From assembly GCA_031278095.1 (NCBI GenBank), contig JAITLC010000074.1:1-32044 (forward strand): a DNA stretch of 32,044 nt, written 5' to 3'. This document shows, piece by piece, positions 15,381 through 23,200 of this stretch. Source of the stretch: Treponema sp. Its GTDB lineage: Bacteria > Spirochaetota > Spirochaetia > Treponematales > Breznakiellaceae. The notes beneath the pieces are model-generated. The model did not search any database. It saw only the letters and a list, made by a program, of their open reading frames with translations, and had not been told where the DNA came from. The stretch's first letter is position 1; each line of letters starts with the position of its first letter. The position numbers and the translations under genes are program-made.

Positions 15381-15391
15381 GGGTTTATTCT

Positions 15392-16219
15392 ATGTGTATG
15401 ATGCTCATTCGTCTGCTCGCCCTGGATCTGGATGATACCTTGCTTCGTTCGGATCTCTCCATTTCCTACCGTACCCGGAGTGTGATTAAAAAGGCTCAGA
15501 GCGCCGGTATTGTGGTAACGTTGGCATCGGGGCGTACTCCGGCGGCAATGGAGGATTTTTCCCGGCTTCTGGGCATGAACCGCCGTCCCGGTTATTTAAT
15601 CTGCAACAACGGTACGGTTATCCGGGAAACCAACACAGGCAAAACGATTTTTGAAAGGCGGATCAAGGTGGAAACCGCCCTTTCCGCTTTTGATCTGGCT
15701 GCGGCGGAAGGTTTTGCGGTTCAGATCTACGAAGATTACATCATGTATGTGTCCCGTTCGAATGAATTTACCGATGCGGATCAGAAACTTACCGGTCTCA
15801 GGCAGGTGGTGGTTGAGAATTTCCGGGGAATGGTTGCCCAGGGGGTTTATAAACTGATTATTCCCGGAGATCCCATGCTTCTCTCTCCGCTGGAGAGTAT
15901 TATCAGGACTTATCTCGGCAGCGACATCACCTTGTTTACCAGTAAACCCTACTTTCTGGAACTGTTGCCCGCCGGAACCGACAAAGGTACTGCCTTGGCA
16001 AAGGTGGCGGAAACCTTCGGCATTAAGCAGGAAGAAGTTCTCGCCATTGGTGATTCCATAAACGACGAGGCCATGATCCGCTGGGCCGGAGTTGGGGTAG
16101 CCATGGCAAATGGGGATGAGCGGATCAAGAATATCGCCTCCCTGGTAACTGAAAAAACCAACGACGATGACGGTATAGTCGAAGTCATCGAAAAATACGT
16201 TCTGGGAAAGGGTAAGTGA
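15392..16219 (+). CDS. Cof-type HAD-IIB family phosphatase
   Basis: The 275-residue protein is a haloacid dehalogenase-type hydrolase with a type IIB cap. Motif I is ALDLDDTLL near the N-terminus (Asp nucleophile), motif II falls in VTLASGRTP, the motif III lysine is in the DKGTALAKV stretch, and motif IV is GDSINDEAMI. Such enzymes dephosphorylate sugar phosphates or cofactors. The substrate cannot be predicted. ATG 15392 is preferred because AAGGG lies before it. ATGs at 15398 and 15401 are alternatives. It is divergent from parA and 61 bases upstream of the CBS-ATPase gene. Confidence 0.88.
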   Translation: MCMMLIRLLALDLDDTLLRSDLSISYRTRSVIKKAQSAGIVVTLASGRTPAAMEDFSRLLGMNRRPGYLICNNGTVIRETNTGKTIFERRIKVETALSAFDLAAAEGFAVQIYEDYIMYVSRSNEFTDADQKLTGLRQVVVENFRGMVAQGVYKLIIPGDPMLLSPLESIIRTYLGSDITLFTSKPYFLELLPAGTDKGTALAKVAETFGIKQEEVLAIGDSINDEAMIRWAGVGVAMANGDERIKNIASLVTEKTNDDDGIVEVIEKYVLGKGK

Positions 16220-16280
16220 GTGCCATTGAAAGCATGCAGAGCATGTTGTACCAAATATGCCGGCACAGTGCCGGAGCCGT

Positions 16281-17276
16281 ATGAAAGCCACAACTCACAT
16301 TGAAAGCGGGCCGGTGCGTGATACCGATTCCCATGCGGACGACATCCCCATAAGCACCGTAGACTCTCCCAGTGTGGTTCTGGAGATGATCTATCAACTC
16401 AAGATCAAGGATGTGATGGCTACCGCAGTGATCTCCGGGGATAAACGGGACTCGATGCGGCGTATGCAGGCTCTTATGCGGGAGAACCATATTACCGGTA
16501 TACCAATCGTGGAAGACCAGAAGCTGGTGGGCCTTGTTTCAATTGATGATATTATCACCGCCCTGGACAATGGTTACATAGACAGTACGGTGGAAGAGCG
16601 GATGACCAGGGATATTATCGTTCTTCAGGATGATATGCCCCTGTCGTTTGCCGTTTCCTACCTTAATAAATACCGTTATGGCCGTTTTCCGGTGCTCAAC
16701 AAGAAACAGGAGTTGGTAGGAATTCTTACTTCAATGGATGTGATCCGAACCCTCCTCGTGGAGATGAACAGAGAGGTACTTCGTTTGGAAAAGATGAATC
16801 AGGATGGAAATAAGGTTGCCTCCGGTTATTCGGAGATGGAATTTTCCACGGCACGTTACGATTTTGAGATGGCAGGACGCGCGTCCACCGGGATAAAGAA
16901 GGCCCTGAAACAGCGGAATATCGATCCGAAGATTATCCGCCGCATAGCCATTGCCAGTTACGAGCTTGAGATCAATCAGGTGGTACATTCCAACGGGGGA
17001 ACGGTGAGTTGTTCCATTCAGCCGGATAAGATCACCATTGTGGCAGAGGATACAGGGCCCGGTATTGCCGATGTGAATCAGGCCCTGCAGGAGGGCTGGT
17101 CAACGGCCAACGAGTATGTACGTTCCCTGGGCTTCGGCGCGGGTATGGGTCTTGCCAATACCAAACGGGTTTCCGACGAGTTTACGATCAACTCTTCCGT
17201 AGGAGAGGGCACTACGGTGTGTTCCGTGGTGTACCTCAATTCGCCCAAGGAAGAGGCAGGGGCAAAGGATCTCTGA
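16281..17276 (+). CDS. CBS-pair protein with histidine-kinase-like ATPase domain
   Basis: The 331-residue protein starts with two CBS motifs (about residues 38-160; KIKDVMATAVISG, HITGIPIVEDQKLVGLVSI and RYGRFPVLNKKQELVGILTS), which bind adenine nucleotides. It ends in a GHKL ATPase domain of the anti-sigma / serine-kinase type (about 190-325) with an N-box ELEINQVVHS, DTGPGI and GAGMGLANTK. It has no histidine phosphoacceptor domain. It probably senses energy state through CBS and phosphorylates or binds a partner. In clostridia and thermotogae this protein type occurs with DRTGG and PHP genes near sensory [FeFe]-hydrogenases. The start is placed at ATG 16281 (GGAG upstream); ATG 16257 is possible. 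Confidence 0.85.
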   Translation: MKATTHIESGPVRDTDSHADDIPISTVDSPSVVLEMIYQLKIKDVMATAVISGDKRDSMRRMQALMRENHITGIPIVEDQKLVGLVSIDDIITALDNGYIDSTVEERMTRDIIVLQDDMPLSFAVSYLNKYRYGRFPVLNKKQELVGILTSMDVIRTLLVEMNREVLRLEKMNQDGNKVASGYSEMEFSTARYDFEMAGRASTGIKKALKQRNIDPKIIRRIAIASYELEINQVVHSNGGTVSCSIQPDKITIVAEDTGPGIADVNQALQEGWSTANEYVRSLGFGAGMGLANTKRVSDEFTINSSVGEGTTVCSVVYLNSPKEEAGAKDL

Positions 17277-17277
17277 T

Positions 17278-17625
17278 ATGACAATCCGGGAAGCCGCCGC
17301 GGCGCTGAGCGCCGAAATAAAGCAGGGGGAGTTCGAGGACGCCGTCCTTACCGGAGCCTATACGGGGGATCTTCTTTCCGATGTAATGGCAAATGCCAGG
17401 GATGGAGGCGCCCTTATCACCATCCAGGCCCACAAGAACACCGTGGCTGTGGCCTCTCTGGTAAACATTGCGGCGATCATCGTGTGCAATAAACGGCCGC
17501 TGCCCCCCGACATGCTGGAAGCCGCCGCGGAGGAAGGCATTGCGGTGCTCCTGACCGGAGAAAACCAGTTTACCGTGTCGGGCAAACTCTGGGAGCTTTT
17601 ACGCCTTGCTGGCCGATCTGCATAA
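17278..17625 (+). CDS. DRTGG-domain-like protein
   Basis: The 115-residue protein resembles a stand-alone DRTGG domain, found as a small regulatory module in proteins such as phosphotransacetylase and in hydrogenase-linked clusters. Visible features are VLTGAYTGDLLSDVMANARD, the ITIQAHKNTVAVASLVNIAA strand-helix unit and the LLTGENQFTVSGKLWELL C-terminus. It starts one base after the CBS-ATPase stop with AAGGA eight bases upstream, and overlaps the PHP gene by 20 bases. The three genes therefore form a tight operon. Its biochemical role is unknown. Confidence 0.78.
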   Translation: MTIREAAAALSAEIKQGEFEDAVLTGAYTGDLLSDVMANARDGGALITIQAHKNTVAVASLVNIAAIIVCNKRPLPPDMLEAAAEEGIAVLLTGENQFTVSGKLWELLRLAGRSA

Positions 17626-18346
17626 TCATTCCTGTCTTTCACCCTGTGGTTCCCTGGATCTTTCTCCCCGTCTCCTTGCCAAAATTGCCTCTTCCAAAGG
17701 CGTCAAGCTTCTTGCCCTTACCGATCACAATTCAAGCCTCAACTGTCCGGCTTTTGCCAAAATCTGCCCTCCGCTGGGAATTATTCCCATGTACGGCATG
17801 GAGGCCACCACAACGGAGGAAGTCCACGCGCTCTGTCTCTTTACGAATTTAAACGCGGCCCTTTCCTGGGGTGAATACGTGTACGGTATCATTGCCCCCT
17901 TCCCCAATGACCCTGAAAAGACAGGGGATCAGGTCTATGTGGATGAAAACGATAACATTGAAGGGGAAGTGGAGTACTTTCTTCCCAGCGCCATCGATCT
18001 GAGCATTGAGGATCTGGGGCCCAGAGTTGCAGGTTATGGCGGGATCGTGATCCCGGCCCACATTGACCGGCCGGCCTTCTCCATGACAAGCCAGCTTGGG
18101 GTAGTGGTCAAGGGCCCCTGGGCCGCGGTGGAATGTACCCGGATTCCCCCCAAGGGGGGAAGGGATGAACCAATCGAAACCCACGGCTATCCGTTGATCA
18201 CCTCTTCCGACGCCCATTATCCCGAACACGTTGCCCGCCGCCCCTTTGAGCTTGACATCAGCATTGAAGAATTACTTCTCCATGGCCCCGGCGCCGATGC
18301 GGATATGGAAGCCTTCAAGGCCGCCCTAGCCCGCAGGCCGAAATAG
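17606..18346 (+). CDS. PHP-domain metal-dependent phosphoesterase
   Basis: The 246-residue protein contains the PHP metal ligands in order: DLHNHS near the N-terminus, LTDHNS, GMEATTTEEVHAL, PAHIDRP and the C-terminal SSDAHYPEHV. This is a complete site, probably trinuclear. The substrate is unknown; nucleotides or phosphorylated small molecules are likely. TTG 17606 is the best start, because the motif DLHNHS begins only three residues later and GGAG lies upstream. No ATG fits. It ends the three-gene signalling cassette, and an R1-like repeat begins one base after its stop. Confidence 0.83.
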   Translation: MLADLHNHSCLSPCGSLDLSPRLLAKIASSKGVKLLALTDHNSSLNCPAFAKICPPLGIIPMYGMEATTTEEVHALCLFTNLNAALSWGEYVYGIIAPFPNDPEKTGDQVYVDENDNIEGEVEYFLPSAIDLSIEDLGPRVAGYGGIVIPAHIDRPAFSMTSQLGVVVKGPWAAVECTRIPPKGGRDEPIETHGYPLITSSDAHYPEHVARRPFELDISIEELLLHGPGADADMEAFKAALARRPK

Positions 18347-18460
18347 GGAATGAAGAATCTCGGGCTATGGATCCGTACCTTCCAATCAGGGAAAGGCTGA
18401 CTCGCAGGCCCGGGCTCATAGCCCGGCTTGCTCCTGGGTATCTTCATTAGACTTGTTCAA
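18347..18460 (-). repeat. R1-like repeat (copy C) after the PHP gene
   Basis: In reverse orientation this stretch contains CTGATTGGAAGG (18378-18389), the left end of R1, followed by GGATCCATAGCCCGAG, which aligns with the R1 arm, and then ATTCTTCATT. A second GGGCTCATAGCCC arm and a TATCTTCATT end follow near 18420-18447. Most of the R1 centre is missing. The rest of 18347-18528 has an AAAACCG/CGGTTTT inverted repeat and no gene. Confidence 0.5.
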
Positions 18461-18528
18461 TAACCCGGTTGGTTATCTCACAACTCTTGCGGTTTTTCAG
18501 GCTAAAGTCTTGCAAAACCGTGTTTTTT

Positions 18529-18568
18529 AGGGAAACGCTGATTAAATGACGCCAATCAGCGTTTCCCT
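18529..18568 (+). repeat. R2 hairpin, copy 2, upstream of NlpC/P60 gene
   Basis: A perfect 15-bp stem (AGGGAAACGCTGATT and its complement) encloses the same AAATGACGCC loop as at 10438-10447. The second hairpin of copies 1 and 3 is absent. The T-rich stretch after it could make it a terminator. It ends 44 bases before the next ATG. Confidence 0.75.
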
Positions 18569-18612
18569 AAAATTTCTTTTTCTTACATTCTTTATATTCC
18601 GATAATAGGGTA

Positions 18613-19839
18613 ATGGAAGTGAAAAGGCAAAAACTGCTCCGTATATTTTTCTGTCTGGGACTTTGCGGTCTCTCTGCGCCCCTTTTTGCGGTCGCTCCCC
18701 TGCAGGGTATTTTGCCCTCTTTTGAAGAAACTTCTGCGGAGGACTCCCCTGATGCGGCCCGGCAGGCCCGCTTGGCTTTGCTTTCCGCGGCGGATAAGTA
18801 CCAGGGTACCTCCTACCGTTATGGGGGAACCGACAGGCGGGGCATGGACTGTTCCGGCCTCGTGATAGCAAGTTTTAAGGATGCCTTGGGTGTGTCGGTA
18901 CCCAGAACCGCGGCCGGCCTCTACGTCTGGGCCGAAAAGATTGAAGAGCCTCAACTGCAGCCGGGGGATCTGGTCTTTTTCAGGACTGCTTCATCAAAAT
19001 CCATAAGCCATGTGGGGATCTATTCGGGCCAGGGCCGTTTTATTCATGCCGCCTCCGAAGGCCCAAAGACAGGCGTTATTTATTCTCAATTGAGTGAAAG
19101 CTACTGGAAGGGTAATTATGCGGGAAGCGGACGCGCTATTCCCGAAGGGGAAGGCTTCCCCGGTGAAGGCGGAACCCGCATTGCCTCCGCCCCGGAAAGC
19201 GGAGGCTCCATTAGGGAAGAGGGCCTTTCAGAGTCTTTCGCCGGGCCGAAGCGGAGTGAAGGTGAAGGTTTCTCCCCGGAAAACCGTGGAATGGGGGATC
19301 TCTGGAAGAGCGATACCGGGGAGTATCCCGGCCGTATCGTTCTGGGCATTGCACTGGCTCCTTCCTGGAACGGTTTCTATTCCGAAGGCTACCCTGTCCG
19401 CGGTTTTGCTTCCCAGTTCCGCGCCGCCATTGAAACCCGGGTCTTTTCCAGGGCGATTCTCCCCGGTATCGAACTCCGGCCCGAATGGGATGCCGGCCTG
19501 GGAGTTTTCCGCATGCCCATCACCCTTTCCATCGGTTTTGATGACCGTTTCAGGATCTTTGCAGGTCCGGTAGTGGGCGCCGGGGATCCGGTTTTTAAGT
19601 CCGGTAACGGAGAGAGGCATTATTCCGGAGGCTCAAGCTGGTTCGGCGCCGTGGGTTTCGGCGCAGCCCCTTTCTCCATGGATCTGGGCCCCGGCGCTCT
19701 GGCGCCCTATGCGGAACTGGCCTGGCAATCCTACATATACGAAGGCAGTGACCGGAACTGGAACGCCGACCTCGCCGCCGGCCTCCGGTTTTCCACCGGT
19801 ATACGGTATTCGATATCATTTAACAGAAAAGAAAAATAA
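18613..19839 (+). CDS. Secreted NlpC/P60 peptidase with C-terminal beta-rich domain
   Basis: The 408-residue protein has a signal peptide (about 1-27, ending FAVA). An NlpC/P60 cysteine peptidase domain follows (about 52-165) with its catalytic triad in DCSGLV, HVGIYSG and FIHAAS. A linker of about 70 residues rich in Gly, Glu and Ser follows. The last part (about 235-408) is made of short aromatic/glycine beta strands (IVLGIALAPSWNGFYSEGYP and similar) and ends SFNRKEK. It looks like a beta-sandwich or small beta-barrel domain as in Treponema outer-membrane proteins. The enzyme should cut peptidoglycan stem peptides. The tail may anchor it at the outer membrane. AGGG precedes the ATG. Confidence 0.85.
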   Translation: MEVKRQKLLRIFFCLGLCGLSAPLFAVAPLQGILPSFEETSAEDSPDAARQARLALLSAADKYQGTSYRYGGTDRRGMDCSGLVIASFKDALGVSVPRTAAGLYVWAEKIEEPQLQPGDLVFFRTASSKSISHVGIYSGQGRFIHAASEGPKTGVIYSQLSESYWKGNYAGSGRAIPEGEGFPGEGGTRIASAPESGGSIREEGLSESFAGPKRSEGEGFSPENRGMGDLWKSDTGEYPGRIVLGIALAPSWNGFYSEGYPVRGFASQFRAAIETRVFSRAILPGIELRPEWDAGLGVFRMPITLSIGFDDRFRIFAGPVVGAGDPVFKSGNGERHYSGGSSWFGAVGFGAAPFSMDLGPGALAPYAELAWQSYIYEGSDRNWNADLAAGLRFSTGIRYSISFNRKEK

Positions 19840-19945
19840 GTTCAACGGTACGGAAGTCTGATAAGGGACGGCTGTTACTGGTGGGGAACGGCTCCTTAAT
19901 TTGACATTTTGGAACAGTCTCAAATTTGAGTGGCCGAGAAAAATC

Positions 19946-20068
19946 AGCTATTCTCAGTTTAAGATAACCGCGAACCATACGAACAGAAGAGAATTCAAGT
20001 GAAAATGAAGAACGTCGAAGCAAACGTTAGTGTCTGTTCGTGCCGTTCGTGGTAAACTGAGAATAGCT
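19946..20068. repeat. 123-bp inverted-repeat element
   Basis: The ends AGCTATTCTCAGTTTA (19946-19961) and TAAACTGAGAATAGCT (20053-20068) are perfect 16-bp inverted repeats. Pairing continues inward to GAACAGA/TCTGTTC with a few mismatches, so the arms are about 40 bases each. The centre has no coding potential. A half copy of the TGTTCCAAAA palindrome (ATTTTGGAACAG) lies just before it near 19906-19918. No gene was seen in 19840-20222. Confidence 0.75.
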
Positions 20069-20087
20069 GGAGAGAAATACCCATATC

Positions 20088-20116
20088 TTGTCTTAGATTG
20101 CCTTTCCCGGTAGAAT
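20088..20116 (+). promoter_or_regulatory. gltB promoter
   Basis: TTGTCT (20088-20093) and TAGAAT (20111-20116) are 17 bases apart. The start would lie near 20123, giving a leader of about 100 bases that contains the R2 element before gltB. Confidence 0.55.
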
Positions 20117-20136
20117 AAAATGCCTATTTTATTTTG

Positions 20137-20205
20137 GGGAAACGCCGATTACATGACGCCAATCTGCGTTTCCCTATGTATTTGCTCATTTCATTGCGCA
20201 AATAC
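20137..20205 (+). repeat. R2 element, copy 3, in the gltB leader
   Basis: Hairpin 1 (20137-20174) pairs GGGAAACGCCGATT with AATCTGCGTTTCCC, one mismatch, around ACATGACGCC. Hairpin 2 (20178-20203) is GTATTTGC with GCAAATAC around TCATTTCATTGC. The stem bases differ from copy 1 while the loops are kept. The Shine-Dalgarno AAGGAG follows at 20212-20217. Confidence 0.7.
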
Positions 20206-20222
20206 CACATTAAGGAGCCAGC

Positions 20223-23200
20223 ATGGGCGGTTTTGAGGGGAAAGGTCTGTACCGGGTGGAAGATGAACATGATTCCTGCGGAATCGGTTTTGTAGCCGAC
20301 ATTAGAGGTAAAAAATCCCATGATATTGTCAGCCGGGGCATCAAGGTTTTGGAGAGGATGGAGCACCGGGGGGCGGAAAGCGCCGACAACAAAACCGGCG
20401 ACGGCTCCGGAATTCTTCTGCAGATCCCCCATGAGTTTTATAAAAAGTTTATTCCCACTCTGCCCGAGGCCGGTTCCTACGGTACCGGGTTTGTGTTTTT
20501 TCCGGGGAAGAACAGCGGGAAGGCTTTGGATCTTCAGGCGGTAACAATCAGGGCAATCGAAGAGACGGCCGCCTGGGCCGGTCTTTCCGTGTTTGCCATG
20601 CGGAATGTTCCTGTAAACAGTAATGTAATCGGTATAATCGCAAAGTCCGCGGAGCCTGTCATCAAACAGATTGTCCTCGTGGCCAATGAAGTTGTTCCGG
20701 CAAAGGCAGGGGAAGCCGTGACGGATCTCGAATTCCGGCTCTTCCTCTTCCGCAAAAAGCTTGAAAAAACCCTCCGGGCCAATGAAGAGATGATCAGGGC
20801 CGGGGCGGAGTGCTACATTCCCTCCCTTTCCAGCCGTATCATCGTGTACAAAGGCATGATGATGAGTTCCCAGCTCAAGACATACTATCCGGAGTTGGGG
20901 AATGAGGCGCTGAGCAGCGCGGTAGCCCTGGTTCACTCCCGTTTTTCCACCAATACCTTCCCAAACTGGCCTCTGGCCCAGCCCTTCCGTATGGTGGCCC
21001 ATAACGGAGAAATTAACACGATAAAGGGGAACCGTCTCTGGGCCGCCGCCCGGGAGTCCCTCTATGTCCATCCCCGTTTTGGGGAAAAGATGGCGGAGAT
21101 CTTCCCGTCCATCGAACCGGATCGCAGTGATTCTGCCAGCTTTGACAACATGCTGGAGCTTCTGGTGATGGGCGGCAGAAGCCTTCCCCATGCCCTGATG
21201 ATGCTTATCCCCGAATCCTGGAACGAGAAGAATCCCATATCGCCTGAACTCAAGGCTTTCTATGAGTACCATGCCTGTATAATGGAACCCTGGGATGGGC
21301 CGGCTTCCATGGTTTTCTGTGACGGCCGTTATGTGGGGGGTACTCTGGACAGGAACGGTCTGCGCCCTTCACGTTATACGATCACCAAAGACGACCTTAT
21401 TGTCATGGGTTCCGAAACCGGGGTGCAGGATTTCAAACCGGAGGAGGTGGAGTATAAAGGACGGCTCTTTCCCGGGAAGCTTCTCCTTGTGGATCTGGAG
21501 GAGGGGCGGATCATCCCCGATGCGGAGGTCAAAAAGACCGTCAGCACCTGTAGTCCCTACGGTGAATGGATCAAAAACAACGTGATCACTCTTAAGCAGG
21601 ATCAGGAGGAAACAGGAACCGATCCCCTCAATAGTAACGACAGGCAGATTCTCTTTATGGAACGGACTGCCGGGTACACACGGGAAGACCGGGATCGCCT
21701 GCTTATTACCATGGCGGAAACCGGTCAGGAACCTACCAGTTCCATGGGTACCGATACCCCCCTGGCGGTTTTTTCGCAGAAGCCCCAGCGTGTGTATTCC
21801 TACTTCAAGCAGGTATTTGCCCAGGTTACCAATCCTCCCATCGACTCGATCCGGGAAGATCTTGTGATGACCCTGACGAGTTTTGTAGGCCCCCAGGGGA
21901 ATCTTTTTGAGGAAGACGAAAATCGCTGTAAACGGATAAAGGTACTGCAGCCGATCATGACGGCGGAAGATCTCAGGCGTCTGTTTGCGCTTGAGCCAGA
22001 CTTCTTTAAGGCCAAAACGCTGGACGCTACTTTTTCGGTTGAAACGCCGGCCTTAAAAACCGAACCGGACATGAAACAAGGTTTCGTGCAGAGGCCGGAT
22101 GGCGGGATTCAGGAAGAAAATTCAGCGTCTGAAGCATCCGCCCTCGAAACCGCGCTGGATACCTTGATTGACGAAGCCTCTAAAGCCGTAAACGACGGCG
22201 TCTCCCTGATCGTGCTTTCCGACCGCAGGGCCCTCTCCCCTGATGCGGGCCGCTGTCCTGTTCCTGCGCTGTTGGCAGTTGGGGCGGTACACCATGGGCT
22301 CATCAGGGCAGGGCTCAGGATGAAGTGTTCAATCATTTTGGATACCGCGGAGCCCAGGGAGATCATGCACTTCGCCCTGCTCTTCGGGTACGGGGCCGAT
22401 ATTGTGGTTCCCTACGGCGCTCTTGCCTCCCTCGCTTCGATCAGCCGGAGTTTCGATGCGGAACGTATCGGGGATCTTTCTCACGCCCAAAAGAACTACC
22501 TTAAAGGCCTCTCCAAAGCCATGCTGAAGGTTATGTCGAAGATGGGAACCAGTACCCTCCGTTCCTACCGGGGCGCCCAGATTTTTGAGGCCGTGGGGCT
22601 TTCCGAAGCGGTTGTCGAAAAGTGTTTCCGGGATACGGTGAGCCGCATCGGCGGTGAAGATTTTGCAGACCTTGAGACCGAAGCCCTGGCTCGCTACAGG
22701 AGCGCCAAAGAGGCCGATGAAAAGCCGGGTGAAGACGGGCCTGTGGGCGCGGAGGACAGTCTGCTCTATGGCGACGGCCAGTACCGCTGGCGGAGCAAGG
22801 GTGAACAGCATGCCTGGAATCCTGAAACAATCTACCTTCTCCAATGGGCAACCCGTACAGGAGATTACAAGAAATTTAAACAGTTCAGCGCCGCTTCCGA
22901 TGCTCTGAACCGCTCTCCCCATGTAATCCGGGGCCTTATCGACTTTGTGCAGCCGGGAAGCCCCGTACCCCTGGAGGAAGTTGAACCCATCGAAGAGATC
23001 ATGAAACGTTTTACTACCGGGGCCATGAGTTTCGGTTCGATCTCCAAAGAGGCCCATGAGACCATCGCCATCGCCCTTAACTCGATCAAGGGGCGCTCCA
23101 ATTCCGGCGAAGGCGGCGAAAACCCTGAACGCTTCCCGCAGAGGCCCGACGGAACCTGGGCCCGTTCGGCGATCAAGCAGGTGGCCTCGGGCCGTTTCGG

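Noticed and set aside
15345..15391. Possible replication origin at the DnaA box
   Set aside because: Only one DnaA box, no AT-rich unwinding region and no dnaA, dnaN or gidA gene nearby. A regulatory role is simpler.
18449..18480. TTGTTCAATAACC / GGTTATCTCACAA as another TGTTCCAAAA palindrome
   Set aside because: The arms match the family consensus poorly and contain no CCAAAA core, so it was not counted as a copy.
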